Below are positions 10,028 to 20,353 of a DNA stretch of 64,000 bases, in pieces. Source of the DNA: Atkinsonella hypoxylon (taxonomy: Eukaryota > Ascomycota > Sordariomycetes > Hypocreales > Clavicipitaceae); NCBI GenBank assembly GCA_000729835.1, contig JFHB01000006.1:310001-374000 (forward strand), in the 5' to 3' direction. The position numbers and the translations under genes are program-made. The number at the start of each line of letters is the position of its first letter. The first letter of the stretch is position 1. The notes below the pieces were generated by a model, which searched no databases, was not told the origin of the DNA, and saw only the letters and a program-made list of their open reading frames with translations.

Positions 10028-12196
10028 TTATTTGCGACGGCGTAGACGTTTGTCCTGGCCGTAATCACACAGCTGCTTCACCAGCTTGATCCAATCGCTT
10101 TTATTCATTTGGCCTGGACGATCGCCAACGCGGCCATGAAATTGCTTTACCAGATCTTGGAGCGATATCCCATCGGTTGGAATTTTTTCGAGAATTTCCC
10201 AAGGTTCAATTCCGGCACCGCTTTGGGTATTGAGTGATGCAGCTAAGAAGGAGATCAGCATGAACTTATCTGAAAGCGTGGGCTATTCCCGAAGCTTCAT
10301 TATTGTCATTCAAAAGACATGTATCAAAGACTTACCTCCGTGGACGGGGTTAGGACTTGCCGCTCGAGATGCGGACGGAGTTCCTCTTGCACTGCTTGCG
10401 GCCACTTTGACATTTTTTCTCTGGCTGGCAGCACTGTCCGATATATCCCCTCCAGTTGCTTCTATTTCGCTGCCAGAAACCTGAGTGGCTAAATTGCGGC
10501 GGGCTACGTAGGATGGTGAAGCAGGTGTACCAGAGTGACTCTCGGAAGCCATTGCTGATGTTTTCTTCATCTTCTTGCGGGATGACTCGTTCCCACTAGA
10601 CTCAGATAATGTGGGAGAGCCGGCCCTTTTTAAGGATTTTGTTTTCTTGGCCGGTTCATTTTGTCTCTGTTTCCCTTGTGGTGTTGATGAACCTTTGATA
10701 TTTTGTCCTCTCTGCTTCTCTTTCATATCAATTTGAGACTCTCTATCAGTATCCTTTTTGTCCTCTTCTTTGGCTTCTTCCTCTTCTTCGTCGCTCGAAT
10801 CGTCTTCCGACTGGTGTTCCTGTTAGAGCTGGAGGTCTTGTACCATGACATCAAGACGACGACTTACAGAGCTACTCCAAGGATTTTCTTCTGATTTGTC
10901 ACTCTCATATATATCCTCCCGATCTCGTTTGATCAAAGCCTTCTTTGTAGTCTTACCGTATTTCTGTCGTTCTAGTTCTTCTCGTAGGTGCTCTTGAAGC
11001 TCTTTGTCTACTTCCTGTTCATCGCCTTCTCCAAACAAGTTGGCACCTAGTTGCTCTCGCCGGATGCGTTCTTTCGACTCCTTCAAGTCGTCATCTTCCA
11101 TACGTTCAAAATCTGGTGTCTCATCGTCATCCTGGAATTCGTCCCCAGATATGTCTAACTCATCATGCTCGAGCTTCTCCGAACGAGAAGCGGCCTTGAA
11201 GGTGTCACTTTCTGTTTTGACCATCTGTCCGCGGCCATAAAGAAGTCTTCTTGTAGCTTCAAGATCGGATTGTCCAGCTTTCTTCTCTTCATCCTTCATG
11301 ACCCACCGTCCAACATCTACTTTTCGATTCATGAATGCCTCAGCCTGATCAAGGGTGAATGGTTGAAATGGTGGTTTTGAGGTAAACCTGTACCATTTTT
11401 CTAGTGGAACCATACGGAAGACAGATTGATCAATCTTGAATGCGACATTAGCTTCAGAAAGAGCTGCAACATAGTTGCCAACCCAAACATTTTTTCCGTC
11501 AGCATCCTCGAGATGCCACGGCAAGGCTTCCTCATATCGAATTTCCGATTCTTTTTTAGCCGTCTCAGACCTTGGCGCTCTATTGAATACGGTTTTTTCT
11601 TCTTTCTGTTTCTTGGGACGTTTCGGATTTGTTTCTTTCGCGACCGGCGCAATCTTTGCTTGGTCGACGGCACGTTGGGCTTCTCTCTCAGCTTTTAGCT
11701 GTGATAATCTTTCTAGCTCCTTTTCATCGACTTGAGGAGCTTCAACTTGTGCTTCTTTTACGGTTCGGCCGGGTGGGGGCTGTCGGGCGTCTCGTCTATG
11801 CAATGTCACTGGCCGGGCAAATTCGTCCTGATCCGTTGGATCGACCGGCTTGTCTGAAAGACGAGGATGAGACATTTTCATGAGATGATAACGTATCCCC
11901 TCCAGCAAAGCTTTCTTGGTGGTCATAATGGGAATATCAGTGTATGGAAACGAAGGAGGGGGCTCGGACCAGCCTCCATATTGTTTTCGCAAATCATCGA
12001 CGTTCGGCTGAGCGCCGTTCAACGCATGTTGTAGTGGAACATTTGAAGTCTGTTTGGCAGCAGAATGTGCTGGGCCTTTTCTCGTAGGGTTGACTAGAGG
12101 GTTGGCTGGTCGAGGTTTCCGGCGCATTGGACGCAGAGGATTAGATTTTTGGCCTCGATGGGCACCATTTTGTGTGGCCGGAGGATGGCCAGTCAT
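10028..12196 (-). CDS. tfg1: Transcription initiation factor TFIIF alpha subunit (Tfg1/RAP74)
   Basis: Large subunit of TFIIF, which escorts RNA polymerase II to promoters and acts in initiation and elongation. Three exons: 12196-10868, 10819-10336 and 10242-10028; 2028 nt, 675 aa. Introns are 48 nt (10820-10867) and 93 nt (10243-10335), both with GTAAGTC donors. The N-terminal third has the RAP74 dimerisation region (EEALPWHLEDADGKNVWVGN, VFRMVPLEKWYRF). A long acidic and then Ser/Lys-rich linker follows. The last exon is the winged-helix domain: IEPWEILEKIPTDGISLQDL through LCDYGQDKRLRRRK at the stop. The frame remains open upstream to a TTG, but the first ATG is at 12196. Confidence 0.94.
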
Positions 12197-12810
12197 GGCT
12201 GTGGGAAGAGCGGCCGGCGAAACAAGGAGGAAGGCGTTATTCAAGCCTTTTTATGAATGACAACCGGCGTACCATGCAAAGCAGTGGCATCGAACAAATG
12301 CCGTAGAATAGCGAGGGCTACCAGCAGGTATATGCTTGAACGCGAAATGATGATCAGATCATCTATCGCTTCGTTGTGACGCAAATATTCTCGTGAGTCT
12401 GAGCGAGAGAACCGTGGTTGACGTCGATGCTTGAAGGAGACTGGGCGTGAACGCTGGCGCAGGAATTTCGGGGAAGGCTACCTGAGATTAACAGTCAGCA
12501 AGAAGCTGCTAATTCAGTCTTATGATTCCTTTAACACTGCCCCATAGATATCTATGGTGTCTATCCCTTTGAGAGGTAGGCAGGCACTTGGAGGTAACAA
12601 TCAGGTCACGGGACTCACCCAACCTCCGATACCTAACTTGTTTGCACTTCTTTCATGTGTAGCCCTTGGGTATAGCGCGGGGCGTGGCACGTGTTCCTAT
12701 TAAGTGCTTGGCGGGCTCTGATTAGATGGAGTAGGGCCGGGAGCGCCAGAATCGGCGGTTAGGTCCACATTAATATTAGGCGCTGATTCGCTCGGAAGAA
12801 CGCTAAGCTG

Positions 12811-12838
12811 CTAATTAAAGTATATATACTTAAATTAG
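12811..12838. repeat. 28-bp near-perfect AT-rich palindrome
   Basis: The sequence is centred on AAGTATATATACTT and reads the same on both strands for 26 of 28 positions, with one mismatched pair. It lies in a gene-free region. Its role is unknown; it could form a cruciform or be a remnant of a transposon end. Confidence 0.7.
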
Positions 12839-12865
12839 TCTAGCGTAGTTGCATCTTGCCTACTT

Positions 12866-12970
12866 TGATTGGTTGAATTTGTATTTAGCGCTTTTTAAGG
12901 TTTTAAAGAATTACCCATTTGGGTTAGTTACGAGTGCAACCCGCTTTTTTAAATAAATTCCAGCCAATCA
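12866..12970. repeat. Imperfect inverted repeat, about 22-bp arms
   Basis: The left arm 12866-12887 (starting TGATTGGTTG) and the right arm 12950-12970 (ending CCAGCCAATCA) are reverse complements with small gaps. Complementarity extends loosely inward through the T-rich and A-rich tracts. The arms are about 60 bp apart. It may be a small degenerate foldback element. Confidence 0.5.
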
Positions 12971-13682
12971 ACGTTTGTCGGAATGACGTTAGGACCCATT
13001 GCGTTACTGAGCCACTTCTCTCTCCTGACTTACCTATAAGGCTAACACATTATACAAGTACACCCGCTGTTCCTGATTGGCCTGCTACCCGGTAGCCCAC
13101 AAAAATCTTTAGCTAGGTACTCTGTCTAGTCCTACTTGACTCGGCAGCAACTCGCATGGCAAGCTTGCTTACCACTTCATCTCAAGCATTATCTGAGATC
13201 AATCCAATGGAGCGAGTAAAAATATTCATCTGGTGCTTTTCAGAAATTGAGCATTCGGGATTATATTCTAGATAGTTTTATGTTTGCATTTAAGCATGAC
13301 TGGACAGCACTGAGAGTTGTATCCGGAAGCATGCATGCATCAGCAGCTCCACTTGCTAGCCTAGGGCGAACTTGAATGCCACTGATCAGAGATCCTCTAG
13401 CATCTTTCACTTCAACTCTCTTGCAAAGTCCCAATCCCCGACACAATCGCTATCCAGAAACGCTACCCTGTGACTCCATTCTTTTCGCCCTTGACAATCA
13501 TACTCTAGTTTTCTTTCTCCTCATTGGATTAGAGAGCAACAACTGAGCCAAAATTCAGCGGATTGTTTCTATCTCCGCAGCAATTTTCTATATTTATTTC
13601 CGTTCGGCTCAGCCGTGTTACCCCAGCACGATCACCGTGAGCAACTTCAGTCAGTCGGTTGTTGTAACGGGCCGTCTAAACT

Positions 13683-13724
13683 AAGCGACCGACTCAAAGC
13701 GACCGACTCAAAGCGACCGACTCA
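13683..13724. repeat. Three perfect copies of a 14-bp tandem repeat
   Basis: The unit AAGCGACCGACTCA occurs three times head to tail (13683, 13697, 13711) without any mismatch. It sits about 227 bp upstream of the Cid1-like start codon, so it is a candidate promoter or 5' UTR element for that gene. Confidence 0.9.
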
Positions 13725-13950
13725 AGCTTTTTTCAAGTGATATCCAGTACCGGCATACCTCACCCAGTGCGCCGTTAATATGCTCCCTGCTTGTTGATTA
13801 TTCCACAACCGTTCGGCATCTGTCTTTACCTCACATTTGACTGAGCTCGTTATCACACCGGTTCTTCTTCGAGCTGTCGATCGAATTCTCGCCCTCAGTT
13901 TTACTTACTGAGTGTTCAATCCACGAAAACGCTGTATCGGAGTTGTCAAT

Positions 13951-16900
13951 ATGCGAGGGGGTAGCGCCCAAGCTACGTCCGAACTCGACAATCGTCTCCA
14001 GGACTTGACAATTACCAATGAAGAGCTACGGAAAGAAGTAGCGCCTCTATCACAGATAATCAAACAAGATGAAAAGACATCAGGCGACTCTTCCAGGTGT
14101 TGCAATCGCGATGCGCCAGCCAAAAAGCTTTCCCAGGGCAGTTTACAATCGCGGCCATATCACGTAACACAAACTTCAAGAAGCAGCAAGCGACGACCGA
14201 ATCAGGCCCAGAGACGCCAAATGAGCACTGACTTCTCCATTTCTATGGCCTCGAATTGGGCTTCTGCAGACTATGCTCCATCACAGCTCAATCCACAACA
14301 TGATAGATCTGCTATTTACCCCCCTCGTGTTCAACATGGTATCCACCACACTGGTGTCCATCAGACTCAATTTGTATCAGGACACCAAGCTGAACTGACT
14401 ACTCCAACCACGCTGTATCACATAACTCCACCACCACCTCTAAGACTCATGGATCCATATACAAGTAGGCGACGATGTTCGAGTAGGAGATCTGAAGACT
14501 TTTCAGTACCCCATGCAGCGCACTCCTTTTCGATTCCCAGTACTCAGGACGGCTGCCGGCAGTACCAGAATGCGGACGATGTTGTCAATCAAGCTGCTCT
14601 ACTAGACAGACTTTGTTTTGACGTTGTAAGCAAGTCTGAAATAGACCGCCACGAAATTGCACAAAAAGAGGAGTTTAGGCAAAAAATTGAGGTCATTTGT
14701 CAACAGATCATTGCCGATTACGAATGTCGCAGTAATGGTTTACAAGAATTCCCTAGTTCTTCCATTGAATTGAAGTGTTTTGGGAGTCTATCAAGCGGTT
14801 TTGCAACTAAATTTTCTGATATGGACCTTGGTCTTTTCTCACCATGTTCGAAAGTACAACCTGACTCGATTGAGTCTCCTATCCCGCGAATGATAGAGAA
14901 AGGATTCTTAGACGCCGGTTACGGTGCTAGGCTACTCAGCCGCACTAGAGTTCCTATCATCAAACTCTGCGAAAGACCTTCGGAGGATCTCCGCAATTCG
15001 TTGCTTGCCGAGCGTGCTAAGTGGGAGGGAGGGTTTGACCTAGAGGTCATACAGGAACCTGAGGACTCGCGTCTGAACACGAAGAGTCACTTCGAAGATA
15101 TAAATGATGTGCCAAAATTGGAGAATACGGCAGAGTCACTAACATCCAAGGATTTACACCTCAATGCTGAACAGCCCCCTAAGACAATTGAACGAATTGA
15201 ACTACGTCAAAATCCTAATAGCTCCCTAACAGCATATTATGGCTTGGCGAAGAGGGTTCTGAGAAGAGCTGGCGGTCGGGATGTTACACTATCCAATCAT
15301 CGGAATTTCACTGAGTTAGACTGGATTATCCTTAATCACGTTTGTCAAGCGTTTGTGCATGGTCTCCATGACGATGTGCTGCGCCAGCAGTTAGCGTCCC
15401 GCGTTTCGTTGTCAACCCATAATTCCTCGACGACCCCCTGCAACAGATCTCTTGCAGGTGTATTTACGCAGATTGAGGGTGAGCAAGTCCTTCTGGACTT
15501 GGAACACTCTTCTCTAAAGGTTGCTTTTGACGGGGCAACGGATGAAGTCCAACAAGCAATCAAGAGCTGGGAGCAAATTCAGAATAAACCAGATTTCGGA
15601 ATTGATCCTCTAGGTTATAATAAAGAACTCCAATATGCCCTCGAACATTTAAGAAGGCAACCAGCAATTCAATTAATGCAGTTGGCGCAAGATGCAAAGG
15701 AGACACCCACTCAATATCACGCCAGGGCGTACAGCATCATGCGCAGACTGAACGTGGCAAATATCCATGGGCCTAACTCAGCAACCCAGCAATTTGTTGA
15801 GGCATATATTTCAGGAATACATGATGCGTCTGTTCGCGCCCTACTTTCTTGTCCAAACTTTGATCTTCAGCAGAGCGTTCGCTTCGATGAACTTGGCCAA
15901 AGACATAATTGTCTGCAGCTAGTTCGAGACCTGGAGAGATTCATGGACGATGAAGCATGCTGTCAGGACCTGACGAAGGCTATCCAGCAGTACGTGCGAC
16001 TCTTGAAAGGACCCCTTGTCAAAGTAAAAATCAACCAGAATCAGGTCGCCTTTAGAATTCCGATAACTAGGGCGTCACTACCAGCAATCTCCAAGATTCG
16101 TCTGATGGCAGACCCTTGCAAACTGTCGACTAGTAAACAGCGAGACAAGCTCCGAGATCCCTTGGAATTTCCAACCGGCGGCGTGGGCGTACAGTGCGAT
16201 ATCAATTTTTCAGCTCATTTGGCGCTCCGAAATACTAAATTGCTTCGTTGCTATTCAATCACCGACCCACGAGTTCGACCTATCGTTCTGTTCGTCAAAA
16301 GGTGGGCAAAAGTCCGCGGCATAAATTCTGGGTATCGTGGGACGTTAAGCAGCTACGGGTTTGTCCTTATGGTGCTTCACTACCTTGTCAACGTTTCAAG
16401 ACCCTTCGTTTGTCCGAACCTCCAACATTTAGCGCCTCCAATAGACGGAAATTACAGATCTCTTGAATATCAAAGTAATGAGAACATTTGTGGCCACAAC
16501 GTGCGGTTCTGGCAGGACGAAGGCGAAATCAGCCGCCTCGCAGCTAATCATCAGTTGACATATAATACCGAGACCTTAGGTCAACTACTCCGAGGTTTCT
16601 TTGAATACTTTGCCCAAAGTGGACCGATGAGCTCTGGGATAGGTAAGGGATTTGATTGGGGACGAGACGTGCTCAGCCTTCGTACACAAGGAGGTCTCCT
16701 GACAAAACAAGACAAAGGCTGGACTGGTGCTAGAACTGTTTTTGAAGGGCAAGCCGCCGTACGAAATAGCACTTCGACACAAGAGGGAAGACCCATTCAG
16801 ATCAAAGTCAGACACAGATACCTATTTGCTATCGAGGACCCTTTTGAACTGGACCATAATGTTGCTCGAACAGTAACGCACAATGGCATTGTTTCAATAC

Positions 16901-17064
16901 GCGATGAATTCAGACGAGCTTGGAGAATTATCCGGACAAGCGGCAACAGAGGGTGGAGTGAAGATCTACTTAGAGAGTTCTCTGAATCCAGTGATGGCTC
17001 TAATTCATTCACAAAACTCCTTGCAGAGATTCATGGCCCTCTCGAGCTCTGGCCACAGTCTTGA
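13951..17064 (+). CDS. Cid1-family poly(A)/poly(U) polymerase-like nucleotidyltransferase
   Basis: Template-independent RNA nucleotidyltransferase of the Cid1/TUTase group, expected to add short 3' tails that mark RNA for turnover. Single exon, 1037 aa from the first in-frame ATG (the frame is open to a GTG at 13912). The catalytic signature begins at G278 (GSLSSGFATKFSDMDL), with metal-binding D290 and D292. The third catalytic aspartate is D750 (VQCDINF). The nucleotide-recognition and PAP-associated part follows (PIVLFVKRWAKVRGINSGYR, GTLSSYGFVLMVLHYLVNV, LGQLLRGFFEYFA). All three acidic residues are present, so it looks active. About 455 residues separate D292 from D750, against roughly 60 in Cid1 itself, so there is a very large insertion. 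Fungal CutA/CutB-type tagging enzymes are possible relatives; orthology was not tested. It converges with the Asteroid-like gene (178 bp between stops). Confidence 0.88.
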   Translation: MRGGSAQATSELDNRLQDLTITNEELRKEVAPLSQIIKQDEKTSGDSSRCCNRDAPAKKLSQGSLQSRPYHVTQTSRSSKRRPNQAQRRQMSTDFSISMASNWASADYAPSQLNPQHDRSAIYPPRVQHGIHHTGVHQTQFVSGHQAELTTPTTLYHITPPPPLRLMDPYTSRRRCSSRRSEDFSVPHAAHSFSIPSTQDGCRQYQNADDVVNQAALLDRLCFDVVSKSEIDRHEIAQKEEFRQKIEVICQQIIADYECRSNGLQEFPSSSIELKCFGSLSSGFATKFSDMDLGLFSPCSKVQPDSIESPIPRMIEKGFLDAGYGARLLSRTRVPIIKLCERPSEDLRNSLLAERAKWEGGFDLEVIQEPEDSRLNTKSHFEDINDVPKLENTAESLTSKDLHLNAEQPPKTIERIELRQNPNSSLTAYYGLAKRVLRRAGGRDVTLSNHRNFTELDWIILNHVCQAFVHGLHDDVLRQQLASRVSLSTHNSSTTPCNRSLAGVFTQIEGEQVLLDLEHSSLKVAFDGATDEVQQAIKSWEQIQNKPDFGIDPLGYNKELQYALEHLRRQPAIQLMQLAQDAKETPTQYHARAYSIMRRLNVANIHGPNSATQQFVEAYISGIHDASVRALLSCPNFDLQQSVRFDELGQRHNCLQLVRDLERFMDDEACCQDLTKAIQQYVRLLKGPLVKVKINQNQVAFRIPITRASLPAISKIRLMADPCKLSTSKQRDKLRDPLEFPTGGVGVQCDINFSAHLALRNTKLLRCYSITDPRVRPIVLFVKRWAKVRGINSGYRGTLSSYGFVLMVLHYLVNVSRPFVCPNLQHLAPPIDGNYRSLEYQSNENICGHNVRFWQDEGEISRLAANHQLTYNTETLGQLLRGFFEYFAQSGPMSSGIGKGFDWGRDVLSLRTQGGLLTKQDKGWTGARTVFEGQAAVRNSTSTQEGRPIQIKVRHRYLFAIEDPFELDHNVARTVTHNGIVSIRDEFRRAWRIIRTSGNRGWSEDLLREFSESSDGSNSFTKLLAEIHGPLELWPQS

Positions 17065-17242
17065 ACGGTCGTTTTTCCGTATCATAGCTACATTAGATGT
17101 AGAGCGTTCCTCTGAAGTACATTCTGAGATGCGAGCTATTCTTGACATCTGAAATGCCAATGGAGCGGTCACTGTGCGCGCTGCATGCGGTGCAAAATTG
17201 ACGCTGAGGGCATGAATAACCATTATAAAATGACAGGTTCCT

Positions 17243-19093
17243 TTATTCAATTGATAGGAAGCTGAAAATATTGTTTTTGAATAGAGTTTGTGGACCCGGC
17301 GCGTCACAGTGAGGAGAAAGATCACTATGTGGCGCCTCATCTTCACCCGAAAAATGAGCATAGCAATTTTGAAGTTCAACAATTTGGGTCTTTGCAAGTA
17401 AGCCGTGCAAGATTGTGAGGAGCTTAGTCTGAGAAAATTCCTCTGCTGCTCGAAGAACTTCCCGCATGTCGGGAAAATTCTCGAGTGGTGGGAGTTGAGA
17501 CAGAATGTCACACACTTCATCAACCTTCCCAAAGTCACTTTTCAAGACGTGGCAGTTAAAAAAACCGAAGACTTGTTGCAAAATTCGGAATGAATAAAGT
17601 ATCCCTTGAACCTGCGCGGTCTTGTGAACTGCTGGCCATGCGATTCGAGCATCAGGACTATCAATTCTACAGCCAGGGTTTCTGTCACATTCTTTTCTTT
17701 CACAGAATGTGAGCATAAATGGTTGCTTTTCTTGTTCCAGAGACTCTTGCATGTCCAGAGCCATGCATAAGGCGACCCAGAATCGATGATCGTTCCTAGA
17801 ATATAACTGCTCAAGTCTTTGGGAATATGAGAGAATTTCTGTCATGCGATATTGGGCGACAGCAATTGACAGCGACTTAACCTCCCTTCCTAAAGACGGG
17901 AGGCTTTGCACACGTCTGAATTCATGAACGCTGTGGACGTCTCCGGAAGTGGTGCAATAGCTCGCCACAGAATATGCCAGTTGTCGTATGGCAGTGCTGG
18001 GATCCCACGCGCTTTTAAGCATCGGACACTCCAACAGTGACGGTAGAAACATCCTCACAGGCGAACCAGCCAGTGCCCCTTTGTGTCTCGCATGAAAATT
18101 CAGGACAAACTCCGCGATCCGAGGATCCAAATAGTTTAGTCGCAATGCGTAGCATTCATCTTTCTGTATTAGCTCCTGTGTTTCCGATGAAGCAAATATC
18201 TGCTGCAAGTTGAAGTAGGTGAGAGTTTTTGATCGGGGCTTGGAGCATCGCAGAACAATTTGTGAAAGGGTTGCATTCGGAAATAATTGGAGCTCATGTG
18301 CCAGCTGAAGTGCCTTTTCTGGATATTTCAAGCCTATGGTTTCGAAAATCTTGTCTGGCGTGAAGGTTCTAACCGTTATGCGGAACGAGACATCTTCCAC
18401 CAAGTCACGAAAAAATGCCACTCGCGCGTGACCAAGATCATGTATCAGCAAATCAGAATCTGATGTGAGGATAGTGCCGCCATGTTCACGAACATCACTG
18501 GCGCAAAAGTGATCTGCTTCTCCCGGAACAATATGAGTCAAGCCCCGATATGAATCATGCTTTCTCAAAGCACCAATTACCGCTGGCACTAGAAAACACG
18601 GGTCGAAAAGGGCTTGTGATTTTGGGACATCGTTTTTGAAGAGGTCAAAATCGGGTATTCTGCTGTCTTTCACAAGGTTTTTCATGCAAACCCCTTGTTT
18701 ATTTAATCTATAGACGTGAGAGAGTTGCGTCGTCTGCCTCTTAACCCGTCCCATGCGAACCTCCAGCTTGGATTCTGGTAGGTACCCATCAAAGTAGATG
18801 CTTCTGCTAGGAGACAAAGTCAGTTTGAAAAGTATGGAACGAAACTAATCAGTCGGTACGAATGGATTCTCATTCTCTCCTTACACAGTTACGCGACGCA
18901 GGACGAGTTCATCTAACCACGCCACAACGACGCGGGCGAGCAATTCATAAGACGGCATATCAAAGCCATTCGCTCTGCAGATACGCAGGACATGATATGC
19001 CAATGCAGGGCCATCTATGGTCACAGCATCTTCATTGAGTGTGTCAAGGTGCGCGAAGGGCCGAAGAGTCGTGTAGAGGTGAGGAATACCCAT
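17243..19093 (-). CDS. Asteroid-type XPG-domain protein
   Basis: Member of the PIN/XPG nuclease superfamily, Asteroid branch; biochemical role is poorly defined in fungi. Exon 1 is 19093-18885, intron 18804-18884 (81 nt), exon 2 18803-17243; 589 aa. The XPG N-terminal fold is visible at the start (MGIPHLYTTLRPF, then AVTIDGPALAYHVL), giving the first acidic residue of a FEN-like site. The splice restores SIYFDGYLPESKLEVRMGR, the equivalent of the FDG segment. An XPG-I-like block (VPGEADHFCA, TSDSDLLIHDLG) provides further acidic residues at about residues 150-185. The C-terminal 350 residues are not recognisable. Flap-nuclease activity is not asserted. Confidence 0.85.
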
Positions 19094-20353
19094 GCTTCGC
19101 GTTCACCTTCGTTGGACTTCCTAATGGTCAACAACTACCTGCTAACCTTTAAAGGTACTATCGCGCGGCAACTCAGACTCTGAAGGCAATTTTCTGTTCA
19201 TCAACAATCACGTGATCACCTAAAAATATCACCGCGGGCTTACTAAAATATATGACAAAAGAACCTGCTTCCTCCCGTAAAAAGACCTGTTTCCTCCCGT
19301 AGTTCCTCATTCTAGCCAACAATGCGCAGGCTCTTACTACATCTGTAAGGGAACCAACAGCATTAGCGCCGTAAGACCGGGTTCTTGTTGGCCTGCATTT
19401 TTTACTAGCTAGAATTCTCTAGCCCTTCTAACGCAGTCTAGCCCTTAGTAACCGGGGCGTGGAAATAAGGGTATTGTTGCGCTAGGGAAAACTCTCATCC
19501 AATCGTACAAGGGAAAACCTTTACAGCTAGCTACAGTTGGTTAGAAGCCGGAGCTTCTAATACCTCTAATGCCTCGGTTCTAGAGGCATTGGAAGGTCCT
19601 GTGTGTCGGGGACCTTCATTAATCGCAAGAAAGTTGATCTCTCCAAAAGGTCTTTCAAGCTGCTGTTAGGGCAAAGATGCCGCTCGCAGCTGAATGTGTG
19701 GTCGGGTGGCTTCTAATTCCCACTTCCCTTATCGCGGCGCTAACAGCTGAGGGGTAGTGAAAATTTCCACAAGGGAGAGTTGCGCCGCGAAGCGCGTCCG
19801 TATCCCTGGGGGATGGTGGGCTGCTTAGTAATAATAATAACAATTTACACTCATCCCTAACCCCCCTAGGTACGTCCTGCAACCCCACAAGGAGGTACCG
19901 TACCTGCTTGTAATTTGGTGGCGGAAGTTGACAGGGTCGAATTTGTGCAGGGCTACGGAGATGGGGAGTCCCTTCCAATGATTGATTGAGGGCATCGTCA
20001 TTCGAGTTATATAGCGGCTTTCAGTCCTTAGCATCCTGAGTTTATAGCTCCTAAAAGCAAGTAAATGTGACATTCATGCGAGCTTATAGGCGTACATTCG
20101 TCGCTTAGGTTGAACATGCTACGTGGAGCAATTGGGAGCCGCTACTCTGCGAGAATCATTCGAAGTCGCTACGAGGCAGCAAGAAAAAGTGGATCGGCAC
20201 AGAGGTGTTGTTCTTTCAATCCTCACACCACCCACCCACCCAATCAGCCCCGTAAAATTCCTACCTAAAGAAAAAAAAAATTCGGGTTGGATTGTCATCA
20301 ATGTTACTTTTGCCTCTCACATATACCCCTATGCGTTGTGCTGTATTGCAATA
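19094..20353. other. 1.26-kb gene-free region with structured repeats
   Basis: This stretch lies between the divergent starts of the Asteroid-like gene and prs5 and holds both promoters. No coding frame here has recognisable features. It contains an imperfect tandem repeat with the core TTCCTCCCGTA near 19265-19300 and three consecutive hairpins at 19541-19617. The section from 19650 to 19830 is GC-richer than its surroundings. It may include transposon debris. Confidence 0.55.
19541..19617. repeat. Three consecutive perfect 8-bp-stem hairpins
   Basis: Hairpin 1 is 19541-19560 (stem TTAGAAGC/GCTTCTAA, 4-nt loop). Hairpin 2 is 19568-19590 (AATGCCTC/GAGGCATT, 7-nt loop). Hairpin 3 is 19592-19617 (GAAGGTCC/GGACCTTC, 10-nt loop). 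All three stems are perfect 8-mers with different sequences, and they are spaced by 7 and 1 nt. No coding frame is involved. This may be a structured RNA or a transposon terminus. Confidence 0.75.

Larger units (their letters stand above)
12197..13950. other. 1.75-kb gene-free region with palindrome, inverted repeat and tandem repeat
   Basis: This lies between the start of tfg1 and the start of the Cid1-like gene, so both promoters are here. No coding exon was recognised. The middle (about 12650-13130) is AT-rich and contains a 28-bp near-palindrome, an approximately 105-bp inverted-repeat structure and several short repeats, and could be a decayed mobile element. The right end carries a three-copy 14-bp tandem repeat. 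Confidence 0.6.

Noticed and set aside
10820..10844. Very short intron in tfg1 using the GTACAA donor
   Set aside because: About 25 nt is too short to splice; the upstream GTAAGTC donor gives a normal 48-nt intron in frame.
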